Source: Brachybacterium paraconglomeratum (GTDB lineage: Bacteria > Actinomycetota > Actinomycetes > Actinomycetales > Dermabacteraceae). Taken from it: a DNA stretch of 64,000 nucleotides. The position numbers and the translations under genes are program-made. Below, one piece after another: positions 56,594-64,000 of this stretch (its first letter is position 1; each line of letters begins with the position of its first letter). Location of the stretch: NCBI RefSeq assembly GCF_003994255.1, contig NZ_ML133854.1, forward strand, positions 82,198 to 146,197. The letters run 5' to 3'. Below the pieces are notes generated by a model. The model was not told the DNA's origin. It made no database searches and worked only from the letters and a program-made list of their open reading frames with translations.

Positions 56594-59102
56594 GGCGCAC
56601 GCCGCGGGAGCGGCCCCGGTGCAGGCGAAGGGCGCTGAGCATCTGCAGGCCCCGGAGCAGGAGCAGGGCCCGATCCTGGCACCGGCTCCCGCCGGCGCCC
56701 CCCGGGTGCTGGTGGCCGAGGGGCTCGAGGCCGTGCTGCCCTCGGGGGCCGGCGTCGGCCCCTGGAGCGGGGAGATCCTGGCAGGCGAGCAGGTGCTGCT
56801 GCTGGGACCGTCCGGCTCGGGCAAGTCGACCCTGCTGCGGGTGCTCGCCGGGGCGATCCCGTCCCATCAGCGCGGTCGGGTCACCGGATCGGTGCGTCTG
56901 TTCGAGGGCACGGCCGGGGACCCGGCCGACGGCATGGCCGGAGGTCCGGACGACGGCACGGCCGGCGGTGCGGCCGATGGCTTCGCCGAGGGTGCGAGCG
57001 CGATCGACCCGGTGGCGGGCGGGGTCCTCGCGACCGCGCCCGTGCTCGGCCATCTCGGCCAGGACCCGGTCGACGGGGTCTGCCTCCCCCTGATCGCGGA
57101 CGACGTCGCGCTCCCGCTCGAGAGCGCCTGCACGTCCCCGGAGCGGATCGGGCCGCGCGTCCACGAGGTGCTCAGCGCGATGGGCGTGGGCGAGCTCGCG
57201 CACCGCTCCGCCGCGACGCTCTCCGGCGGGCAGCTGCAGCGGGCCTCGCTCGCCGCCGCGATCGCCGCGCGGCCCCGTCTGCTCCTGCTCGACGAGCCCA
57301 CCGCCATGCTGGACGCCGAGGGCGTGGCCGCGGTGCGGAGCGCCGTCGACGCCGCGACAGATCAGACCGGCTGCGCGCTGCTGCTGGTCGAGCACCGCCT
57401 GGACGAATGGGCGGGGGAGCAGGGCCTGGACGGGCTCCCCGCGCGGACCGTGGCGCTGGACCGCTCCGGCCGGGTGCTCGCCGACGGGCCGACGCGGGAG
57501 GTGCTCACCGCCCACGGACCCGTCCTGCGGGAGCAGGGGTGCTGGCTGCCGCGCGAGATCGAGGAGCGGATCGGCGCCCCCGAGCCCATCGGGGCCGTCT
57601 CCGTGCCCCTGGCGTCCGCGACACCTCGCTCGGAGGTGCTGCTGCATCTCCGTGACGCGACGCTCGGCCCGCCCGATGCGTCCGGTCGCGGCGAGGACGC
57701 CGTGCTCACCGGCGCGGACCTCGAGATCCGCGCCGGGCGTCTGCTCGCGGTCGTCGGCCGCAACGGCGCCGGGAAGTCCACGCTCCTCGGCGCCCTCTCA
57801 CGGCTGGACCCCCTGCGTGCCGGGACGCTCGAGGGCGCGGCGGCGGGCCTCGTCCTCCAGCGGCCCGAGTCCCAGTTCGTCGCCGACACCGTCGAGGACG
57901 AGCTCGCCGCGAGCGGCGCCTCGCAGGACGTGCGGCGCGCGATGCTCGAGCGCCTCGACCTCGCCGACCACGCGTCGCAGAGCCCCTACCGCCTCTCCGG
58001 CGGGCAGCAGCGCCGCCTCTCCCTCGGCGCGATGCTGCTCGCCGACCGGCCCGTGCTCCTGGCCGACGAGCCCGGCTACGGCCTGGACCGCGCCGCGCAC
58101 GAGGCCGTCCTCTCCCTCCTGCGGGAAGCGGCCGATGCGGGACGCGGCGTGGTCATGACCACCCACGACCTGCGCAGCCTTGAGGTCGCGGACGAGGTCG
58201 TGGTGATCGCGGACGGACGGCTCGTCGGCCCCCTCGCCCCGGCCGCGCTGCTGGCGGACGACGCGCTGCTGCGCCGGGCCGGGCTGCGGGTCGCGGACCG
58301 GCCGGGATCCGCACACGCTGACGATCCGGCGCCGCGGACGGCGCTCGACCCGCCCGCCCTGCCGCGGGCCCCGCTCGCACGGCGCGATCCGACCGTGCTG
58401 CTCGGCCTGCTCACGGCGCTCAGCATCGTCTGCATCACGCTCACCGACCCCGCGCCGCTGCTGGTGCTCTACGCGCTGCTCGCCGCGGGGACGATGCTCG
58501 GGCTCCGCCTCGGGCCGCTCGCGCTGGCCCGCGCGCAGGCGCCGTTCGTGCTGTTCGCGGCCGGGGTGTTCATGGTCAACGTGCTCAGCCGACCCGGCCA
58601 CGAGCCCTGGCCCGACCTGCCCGTGCGCGTGACCAGCGAGGGGATCGTGCTCGGCGCCGCGCTCGCGCTGAGGGCGCTGGTGATCGGGCTCGGCGCGGTC
58701 GCCGTCGTGCGCGCGAGCGATCCCGGCCGCACCATGACCAGCCTGCGCACCCATGCCCGCCTCCCGGCCCGCATCGCGCTCGCGCTCCTGGCCGGCCAGC
58801 GTCTCCTCGAGGACCTGCCGCGGCGCTGGGCGACGATCACCCGCGCCCACCGGCTGCGCCGGCCCCCGTCGGCCGACGGCACCCCCGCCCGGCTCGGGCC
58901 GCGGGCGATGGCGCGATGCGCCTTCGCGCTGCTGGTCGACGCGATCCGCTCCTCGACGAGGATCGCCTTCGCGCTCGAGAGCCGGGGCCTGGGCACGGGG
59001 GAGCGCACGCAGTGGCGCACCGCCTCGCTCCGCCGGGCCGACGGCGCGCTCGTGGTCGGGGTCGTGCTCGCGGTCGCCGCGGTGCTGGTCCTCGCCGGCT
59101 GA
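56583..59102 (+). CDS. Fused ECF transporter energising module: two ATPase domains plus EcfT membrane domain (YkoD-YkoC)
   Basis: One 839-residue chain carries the whole energy-coupling module. ATPase domain 1 has Walker A GPSGSGKST at 75-83, LSGGQLQR and LLLLDEPTAML. ATPase domain 2 has Walker A GRNGAGKST near 393-401, LSGGQQRR and VLLADEPGYGLD. A C-terminal EcfT-like region (about 605-839) has several membrane helices and a TRAHRLRRPPS coupling-type segment. In Bacillus these are separate ykoD and ykoC genes. Domain 1 carries a Gly/Asp/Ala-rich insert (about 108-146) with a repeated DG-x-AGG pattern, not seen in typical ATPases. It overlaps ykoE by 11 bases. Confidence 0.9.
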   Translation: MSAEAHAAGAAPVQAKGAEHLQAPEQEQGPILAPAPAGAPRVLVAEGLEAVLPSGAGVGPWSGEILAGEQVLLLGPSGSGKSTLLRVLAGAIPSHQRGRVTGSVRLFEGTAGDPADGMAGGPDDGTAGGAADGFAEGASAIDPVAGGVLATAPVLGHLGQDPVDGVCLPLIADDVALPLESACTSPERIGPRVHEVLSAMGVGELAHRSAATLSGGQLQRASLAAAIAARPRLLLLDEPTAMLDAEGVAAVRSAVDAATDQTGCALLLVEHRLDEWAGEQGLDGLPARTVALDRSGRVLADGPTREVLTAHGPVLREQGCWLPREIEERIGAPEPIGAVSVPLASATPRSEVLLHLRDATLGPPDASGRGEDAVLTGADLEIRAGRLLAVVGRNGAGKSTLLGALSRLDPLRAGTLEGAAAGLVLQRPESQFVADTVEDELAASGASQDVRRAMLERLDLADHASQSPYRLSGGQQRRLSLGAMLLADRPVLLADEPGYGLDRAAHEAVLSLLREAADAGRGVVMTTHDLRSLEVADEVVVIADGRLVGPLAPAALLADDALLRRAGLRVADRPGSAHADDPAPRTALDPPALPRAPLARRDPTVLLGLLTALSIVCITLTDPAPLLVLYALLAAGTMLGLRLGPLALARAQAPFVLFAAGVFMVNVLSRPGHEPWPDLPVRVTSEGIVLGAALALRALVIGLGAVAVVRASDPGRTMTSLRTHARLPARIALALLAGQRLLEDLPRRWATITRAHRLRRPPSADGTPARLGPRAMARCAFALLVDAIRSSTRIAFALESRGLGTGERTQWRTASLRRADGALVVGVVLAVAAVLVLAG

Positions 59103-59195
59103 GCGAGGAGCCGGGTGGACGCCCCTGACAGTCTCGTCGAGGCCCGCGCCTCAGCGGCGCAGCGCGGCGGGGCCCCGCGCAGCAGCGTCCACGTG

Positions 59196-59231
59196 GAGGC
59201 GACGCCCGCCCCGCCGGTCGCCGGGCGCCTC
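59196..59231 (-). terminator. Possible terminator overlapping the purC stop
   Basis: GAGGCG-acg-CCCG pairs with CGGGCGCCTC around a 13-base loop; the arm includes the purC stop codon. The three-base bulge makes it uncertain. It may also serve the convergent ykoDC gene. Confidence 0.45.
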
Positions 59232-60153
59232 AGAAGCTCGTGCCGGTCAGACGCTCGTAGGCCTCGACGTAGCGGGCACGGGTCTGGGCGACCACCTCGG
59301 CGGGCAGCTCGGGCGGCGGTGTGTTCGAGCCCTTCGACCAGCCGGAGGCGGGGGAGGTGAGCCAGTCGCGCACGAACTGCTTGTCCAGGCTCGGCTGGAC
59401 GCGGCCCTCCTGGTAGGTGTCCGCGGACCAGAAGCGGGAGGAGTCGGGGGTGAGCACCTCGTCACCGAGCACCAGCGTGCCGTCGGTGCGGGAGCGGCCG
59501 AACTCGAGCTTCGTGTCCGCCAGCACGATCCCGCGCTCCCCGGCGAGGGTGCGCGCGCGCTCGTAGACCGCGAGGGTCATCCGCTCGAGCTGCTCGGTCA
59601 GCTCCGCCCCGAGCAGGTCCCGGGCCTGGGCGACGGTGATGTTCTCGTCGTGCGCGCCGGCCTCCGCCTTCGTCGACGGGGTGAACAGCGCCGGGTCCAG
59701 GCGCGAGGCCTCCACGAGCCCGGACGGCAGCACGTGCCCGCCCACCGAGCCGCCGGCCCGGTAGTCGGCCAGGCCCGAGCCCGTCAGGTAGCCGCGGGCG
59801 ATGCACTCCAGCGGCACCATGTCCAGGCCGCGGCAGCGCAGCGCCCGCCCGGCCACCTGCTCCGGCACGTCGGAGGCGGAGAGCACGTGGTGGGGGACGA
59901 GGTCCGCGAGCTGCTCGAACCAGAACAGGCTGATCCCGGTGAGCAGGCGGCCCTTGTCCGGGATCCCCGGCTGGAGGGAGTGGTCGTAGGCGCTGATGCG
60001 GTCGGTCGCCAGCACCAGCACCTCCTCGGCGGTCGCGGGGTCCGCGCCGGCGGGGACGTACAGCTCGCGCACCTTGCCGGAGACGACGTGGTCCCAGCCC
60101 GGCAGGTCCGGGGCGTCGATCAGCGGCGCGTCGGAGGAGGAGACGGCGCTCAT
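59230..60153 (-). CDS. purC: Phosphoribosylaminoimidazole-succinocarboxamide synthase
   Basis: PurC (307 residues) joins aspartate to CAIR to give SAICAR. Conserved segments include SGKVRELYVP, TDRISAYDHSLQPGIPDKGR, PLECIARGYLTGSG and DTKLEFGR. The ATG overlaps the purD stop by four bases, so purD and purC are one operon. Confidence 0.97.
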   Translation of the reverse strand: MSAVSSSDAPLIDAPDLPGWDHVVSGKVRELYVPAGADPATAEEVLVLATDRISAYDHSLQPGIPDKGRLLTGISLFWFEQLADLVPHHVLSASDVPEQVAGRALRCRGLDMVPLECIARGYLTGSGLADYRAGGSVGGHVLPSGLVEASRLDPALFTPSTKAEAGAHDENITVAQARDLLGAELTEQLERMTLAVYERARTLAGERGIVLADTKLEFGRSRTDGTLVLGDEVLTPDSSRFWSADTYQEGRVQPSLDKQFVRDWLTSPASGWSKGSNTPPPELPAEVVAQTRARYVEAYERLTGTSF

Positions 60154-61430
60154 GCGCTCACGCTCCCCTCGGCGGCGGCGAGGGCGATGTCGCCGCGGTG
60201 GTGGGAGCCCTCGAGCTCGATCGCGCGAGCGCCGGCGAGGGCGAGCTCACGGGCGGCCGTGAGGTCCGCGCCGGCGCCGACCACCGTCAGGACCCGACCG
60301 CCGGCGCTGACCAGCACCCCGTCGGCGTCCAGCGCCGTGCCCGCGTGGATCACGTGCGCGCCGAGGCGCTCGGCCTCCTCGATCCCGGTGATCGGGTCGC
60401 CGATCTGCGCGGAGACGGGATAGCCGGCCGAGGCCACCACCACCGTCACCGCGGCGCCCTCGACCCACTCGGGGACGTCGACGGCCGAGAGGTCGCCCTG
60501 CGCGGCGGCCAGCAGCAGCGGCGCGAAGGGGGAGGCGAGGCGCTCGAGGACCACCTGGGTCTCGGGATCGCCGAAGCGGGCGTTGAACTCCACCACGCGC
60601 AGGCCGCGGGAGGTGAGGGCGAGGCCGCAGTACAGGATCCCGGAGAAGGGGATGCCGCGGGCGGCGAGCTCGTCGATCGTGGGCTGGGCGACGGCGGTCA
60701 CGACCTCCCGGGCCAGGCTCTCGGGGGCCCAGGGGAGCGGGGAGTAGGCGCCCATGCCGCCGGTGTTGGGACCCTCGTCGCCGTCGAGCGCGCGCTTGAA
60801 GTCCTGCGCGGGGGCCAGCGGCAGGACCCGCGTGCCGTCGCTCACGCAGAACAGCGACACCTCGGGGCCGTCGAGGTACTCCTCGAGCACGACCTGGCCG
60901 CCCGAGGCGAGCACGGCCTCGGCATGCGCCACGGCGACGTCCCGGGCGGGGGTGACCACGACGCCCTTGCCGGCGGCGAGACCGTCGGCCTTGACCACGA
61001 AGGGCACATCGCCCAGCGGGTTCACGCGATCCAGGCCCGCACCGAGCTGCTCGGGCGCGGTGACCGTGACGGAAGCGGCGGTCGGCACGCCCGCGGCGGC
61101 CATGATCTCCTTCGCCCAGGACTTCGATCCCTCGAGGTGCGCGGCCTCGGCGGAGGGGCCGAACACGGTGTGCCCGGCCTCGCGCAGGCGGTCCGCGGCG
61201 CCCGCGACGAGCGGTGCCTCCGGGCCGATCACCACCAGGTCGGGCCGCAGCTCGTCGGCCAGGAGCACCTGGCCGGCGAGGTCCGCGACGGCGACGTCGT
61301 GGCAGGTCGCGAGCTGCGCGATCCCGGGATTGCCGGGGGCGGCGTGCAGCTCGGGGGCGGGGCGGTCGGCGGCGAGGCGACGGATGATCGCATGCTCGCG
61401 GCCTCCGGAGCCGATGACGAGGATCTTCAC
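60150..61430 (-). CDS. purD: Phosphoribosylamine-glycine ligase
   Basis: PurD (426 residues) is the ATP-grasp enzyme making GAR. It has KILVIGSGGREHAIIRRLAA at the N-terminus, FVVKADGLAAGKGVVV in the ATP-grasp region and VEFNARFGDPETQ near the metal site. The start is GTG 61430. TACGCT ends seven bases upstream and there is no ribosome-binding site, so the message is probably leaderless. It diverges from truA. Confidence 0.96.
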   Translation of the reverse strand: MKILVIGSGGREHAIIRRLAADRPAPELHAAPGNPGIAQLATCHDVAVADLAGQVLLADELRPDLVVIGPEAPLVAGAADRLREAGHTVFGPSAEAAHLEGSKSWAKEIMAAAGVPTAASVTVTAPEQLGAGLDRVNPLGDVPFVVKADGLAAGKGVVVTPARDVAVAHAEAVLASGGQVVLEEYLDGPEVSLFCVSDGTRVLPLAPAQDFKRALDGDEGPNTGGMGAYSPLPWAPESLAREVVTAVAQPTIDELAARGIPFSGILYCGLALTSRGLRVVEFNARFGDPETQVVLERLASPFAPLLLAAAQGDLSAVDVPEWVEGAAVTVVVASAGYPVSAQIGDPITGIEEAERLGAHVIHAGTALDADGVLVSAGGRVLTVVGAGADLTAARELALAGARAIELEGSHHRGDIALAAAEGSVSA

Positions 61431-61437
61431 GCGGGCC

Positions 61438-61443
61438 AGCGTA
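61438..61443 (-). promoter_or_regulatory. -10 box of the leaderless purD-purC transcript
   Basis: TACGCT on the minus strand, seven bases, then GTG. It lies 58 bases from the divergent truA -10 box. Confidence 0.55.
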
Positions 61444-61501
61444 ACCAGCACCGTGCCGATCCCGATGAGGTGCCCGCACTGCGGAGGATCGGGGCCGCCG
61501 T

Positions 61502-61507
61502 TACGAT
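61502..61507 (+). promoter_or_regulatory. -10 box of the leaderless truA transcript
   Basis: TACGAT, seven bases, then the truA ATG, with no ribosome-binding site. Confidence 0.55.
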
Positions 61508-61514
61508 CGAGCGC

Positions 61515-62438
61515 ATGCCCGCAGAGATCCCGGATCCCGCCCCCGCCACCGCACGGCTGCGCCTGGACCTCTCCTACGACGGCACCGACTTCCACGGCTG
61601 GGCCGCCCAGCCCGGGCAGCGCACCGTCCAGGGCGAGCTCGAGGCCGCCCTCTCCCGCATCGCGCGCGTGCCTGCGAGGGTCACCGTCGCCGGCCGCACC
61701 GACGCCGGCGTCCACGCCCGCGGCCAGGTCTGCCATCTCGACCTGCCCCGCGACGTGCTCGCCACGATCCCCGGCCGCTCCGACCGCAGCCCCGCCGAGG
61801 CGCTCGTCACACGCCTGGCCGGGGTGCTGCCGGACGACGTCGTCGTCCACGTCGCCCGCGAGGTCACCTCCGAGTTCGACGCCCGCTTCGGGGCGCTGTG
61901 GCGCCGCTACCGCTACCGGATCTCCGACGGCCCCGCCGCCCACGACCCGCTGCGACGGGACGTGCTGCGCCACCGTCGGCCGCTGGACGTGCAGGCGATG
62001 GCGCGGGCGAGCGAGCCGCTGCTGGGCGAGCACGACTTCCTCTCCTACTGCCGCCCGCGCGAGGGCGCGACCACGGTGCGCGAGCTGCGGGAGCTGCGCT
62101 GGGAGCGGCCCGGAGAGGGGCGGGCCGACGAGGGCCTGATCGTCGCGACCGTCGTCGCCGACGCGTTCTGCCACCACATGGTCCGCTCCCTCGTCGGCGC
62201 GCTGCTCGGGGTGGGAGAGGGTCGGCGCCCCGAGAGCTGGCCCGCCGAGGTCCTCGCCGCCCGCACCCGCGAGTCCTCGACACGGGACGGGGCCGGCGCC
62301 GCCCCGCTCTGCCCGCCGCAGGGCCTGACCCTCGACCACGTCGCCTATCCGCCCGACGAGGAGCTCGCCGCCTGGGCCGCCCGCACGCGCACCCTCCGCG
62401 CGCCGCTGCCGGTCGAGGACGTCGCCGTCGCGGAGTGA
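61515..62438 (+). CDS. truA: tRNA pseudouridine(38-40) synthase
   Basis: TruA (307 residues) isomerises uridines 38-40 in the tRNA anticodon arm. The catalytic Asp63 is in VAGRTDAGVHARG; LWRRYRYRI and FLSYCRPREGATTVRE are also conserved. In many actinobacteria truA follows rplQ directly; here it is 30 kb away but still just upstream of rplM-rpsI. Confidence 0.95.
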   Translation: MPAEIPDPAPATARLRLDLSYDGTDFHGWAAQPGQRTVQGELEAALSRIARVPARVTVAGRTDAGVHARGQVCHLDLPRDVLATIPGRSDRSPAEALVTRLAGVLPDDVVVHVAREVTSEFDARFGALWRRYRYRISDGPAAHDPLRRDVLRHRRPLDVQAMARASEPLLGEHDFLSYCRPREGATTVRELRELRWERPGEGRADEGLIVATVVADAFCHHMVRSLVGALLGVGEGRRPESWPAEVLAARTRESSTRDGAGAAPLCPPQGLTLDHVAYPPDEELAAWAARTRTLRAPLPVEDVAVAE

Positions 62439-62538
62439 GCGCTCGGGCGTGAGCGGCCGCGAGCGAGCACCCTCCGGCGGGCGCGAGCGGGCCGCCGCGA
62501 GACCGGTCGGAGATCACACTCCCCGGCCCCGTCCTGCG

Positions 62539-62568
62539 TTGACGCTCCCTCCGCGCGGCCCGTAGGAT
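62539..62568 (+). promoter_or_regulatory. Promoter of rplM-rpsI
   Basis: TTGACG (62539-62544), an 18-base spacer and TAGGAT (62563-62568) match the housekeeping consensus well. The bases between truA and this promoter (62439-62538) show no gene. Confidence 0.75.
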
Positions 62569-62800
62569 GAGCGGTCGTTGTGCCTCGATGTGTGCCCGAC
62601 TCCGCTGCCGTTCTCTCACGGTGCGGCGCGATCGGGATCTCACCCACATCCAGGCCCGCCGTCGCATGGTCAGCGGAGCGGGCCGGGTACAGCCACAGGG
62701 GCCATGCTTTTACCCGAAGGAAGCGTGCCCACGGTCCATTCGAACCGTGCCCGGACGGCGTCCTGCCGACCTGGCACCACCACGAGAGAAGAAGGCACGA
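62569..62800 (+). other. Untranslated leader of rplM
   Basis: About 225 bases separate the predicted transcription start from rplM. A GCTTTTAC motif at 62706-62713 lies 87 bases before the start codon, almost the same distance as the identical 8-mer in the S10 leader. L13 leaders regulate this operon in other bacteria; this one is not a recognised family member to my eye. Confidence 0.5.
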
Positions 62801-63244
62801 GTGCGTACGTTCACCCCGAAGCCCGGCGATGTCGAGCGTTCCTGGTACGTCATCGACGCAACGGATGTCGTCCTCGGCCGGCTCGCTTCCCAGGCTGCCC
62901 AGCTCCTGCGGGGGAAGCACAAGCCGGTCTTCGCACCCCATGTGGATGCGGGCGACTTCGTCATCATCATCAACGCCGACAAGGTCGCGCTGACCGGCAA
63001 CAAGCGTGAGGCGAAGCTCGCCTACCGCCATTCCGGCTACCCGGGCGGCCTCCGCGGCGTCCCCTACTCCGAGCTCCTCGAGAAGAATCCCGAGAAGGCA
63101 GTGGAGAAGGCCATCCGCGGCATGCTCCCCAAGAACAAGCTCGCTGATCAGCAGATCAAGAAGCTCAAGATCTACTCGGGTTCCGAGCACCCCCACAGCG
63201 CTCAGCAGCCCGTCCCCTTCACCATCGACCAGGTGGCGCAGTAA
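62801..63244 (+). CDS. rplM: 50S ribosomal protein L13
   Basis: L13 (147 residues) is an early assembly protein of the large subunit. [20 protein letters not shown] and [19 protein letters not shown] are typical. The GTG start is preceded by GAGAGAAGAAGG and gives the standard length. rpsI follows after 51 bases. Confidence 0.97.
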   Translation: MRTFTPKPGDVERSWYVIDATDVVLGRLASQAAQLLRGKHKPVFAPHVDAGDFVIIINADKVALTGNKREAKLAYRHSGYPGGLRGVPYSELLEKNPEKAVEKAIRGMLPKNKLADQQIKKLKIYSGSEHPHSAQQPVPFTIDQVAQ

Positions 63245-63295
63245 GCGGGGGCTCCCGCCACTCCGCCCTGCCGCACGGAAGAACCAAGGAGAACC

Positions 63296-63796
63296 GTGAC
63301 TGAGACCACCCCCGAGTCCCTCGAGGCCGTGACCGACGAGTCGGCCCCCTCGAGCTTCACCACCGAGTCGACCGGCGAGGCCGCCGTCGGCACCGGCCAG
63401 TCGGCCACCGCGCCCGGCTACGGCACCGGCCGTCGCAAGCGTGCGATCGCCCGTGTCCGCCTGGTCCCCGGCTCCGGCCAGTGGACCATCAACGGCCGCT
63501 CGCTCGAGAACTACTTCCCGAACAAGCTGCACCAGCAGGAGGTCAACGACCCGTTCACGGTCCTCGAGCTCCAGGGCCGCTTCGACGTGATCGTGCGCCT
63601 CAACGGCGGCGGCCCGTCCGGCCAGGCCGGGGCCGTGCGCCTCGGCGTCGCCCGCGCGCTGAACCAGATCGACGAGGAGCACAACCGCCCGACCCTCAAG
63701 AAGGCCGGCTTCCTCCGTCGCGACGCGCGCATCATCGAGCGCAAGAAGGCAGGCCTCAAGAAGGCCCGTAAGGCGCCGCAGTACTCCAAGCGCTGA
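63296..63796 (+). CDS. rpsI: 30S ribosomal protein S9
   Basis: S9 (166 residues) contacts P-site tRNA through its C-terminal tail, here [12 protein letters not shown]. An acidic Ser/Thr/Glu-rich N-terminal extension of about 40 residues precedes the core [20 protein letters not shown], as in other actinobacteria. The GTG start follows AAGGAGAACC. Confidence 0.97.
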   Translation: MTETTPESLEAVTDESAPSSFTTESTGEAAVGTGQSATAPGYGTGRRKRAIARVRLVPGSGQWTINGRSLENYFPNKLHQQEVNDPFTVLELQGRFDVIVRLNGGGPSGQAGAVRLGVARALNQIDEEHNRPTLKKAGFLRRDARIIERKKAGLKKARKAPQYSKR

Positions 63797-63836
63797 TCGG
63801 CGCGGAGCAGCGCTCCGCCCCACCTGCGCAGTACGC

Positions 63837-63870
63837 ACGATGCCCTCGACCTCCGGGTCGGGGGCATCGT
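63837..63870 (+). terminator. Terminator after rpsI
   Basis: A 15-bp stem ACGATGCCCTCGACC / GGTCGGGGGCATCGT with one G-U pair and a four-base loop. Confidence 0.85.
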
Positions 63871-63933
63871 CGCTGTCCGGGGACGGCCAGCGGCGCCTGC
63901 GCTCGGGCTGGGGCGATGGTCAGGTGCTGGCGT

Positions 63934-63955
63934 GGGGGGGGGGGGGGGGGGGGGG
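63934..63955. repeat. 22-base G homopolymer near the window end
   Basis: An uninterrupted run of 22 G is followed by ATTGAAAGGCAGCC and then C-rich sequence. Everything after about 63930 is low complexity and reads like a contig or assembly edge, so the true sequence here is doubtful. Confidence 0.9.
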
Positions 63956-64000
63956 ATTGAAAGGCAGCCGCCCACCCCCCCCACCGCCGGGAAAACCCGC

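Overview
The window is high-GC (roughly 70%) actinobacterial chromosome. Protein content and gene order point to a Micrococcales member, probably Dermabacteraceae such as Brachybacterium; this is inferred from gene content without any database search. Support comes from a type-Z zinc-ribbon S14, the absence of rpsD between rpsK and rpoA, an NgcEFG-type sugar importer, many GTG starts, TANNNT -10 boxes and several probably leaderless transcripts.

Layout. 1-1779: 3' end of rpoC. 2234-3523: a secreted resuscitation-promoting factor followed by three 53-bp tandem repeats. 4174-8568: the str operon (rpsL, rpsG, fusA, tuf). 8886-13546: a minus-strand general-stress membrane protein and a carbohydrate ABC importer (ngcE-ngcF-ngcG), sitting between tuf and rpsJ. 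14056-19743: S10 operon (rpsJ to rpsQ), closed by a strong terminator. 19834-20250: a minus-strand conserved protein that splits the S10 and spc blocks. 20980-31716: spc/alpha region (rplN to rplO, then secY-adk-map, infA, rpmJ, rpsM, rpsK, rpoA, rplQ), with new promoters before rplN and secY. Nearly every ribosomal junction is tight or overlapping, consistent with coupled translation.

31717-61514 is a 30-kb accessory and housekeeping stretch separating rplQ from truA-rplM-rpsI. It holds an SLH-domain amidase with a polysaccharide pyruvyl transferase (a likely anchor and ligand-maker pair); a lipid module (tetR, acyl-CoA dehydrogenase, thiolase, high-molecular-weight FabG, MaoC dehydratase) resembling mycobacterial fadE5-fadA2-fabG4-htdX; a DUF222/HNH protein; nucleoside hydrolase, YjbR-like, beta-lactamase-like, pirin and RsmC-like genes; a metallo-beta-lactamase-fold protein and a PCMT-like methyltransferase; and a TPP-riboswitch-controlled thiamine-precursor importer (ykoF-ykoE-ykoDC fusion). 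Five purine genes (purD, purC, purS, purQ, purL) all lie on the minus strand in the order of a classical cluster but are separated by unrelated blocks.

61515-63796: truA, rplM, rpsI. The last ~60 bases include a 22-G homopolymer and look like a low-quality contig end. I found no tRNA or rRNA gene, CRISPR array, insertion sequence or prophage. No clearly new defence or metabolic system is visible. The most unusual observations are the L4 C-terminal extra domain, the repeat array at the rpf stop codon, the dispersed but ordered pur genes, the repeated -10/start-codon spacing of leaderless genes, and an 8-base motif at matched positions in the S10 and L13 leaders.
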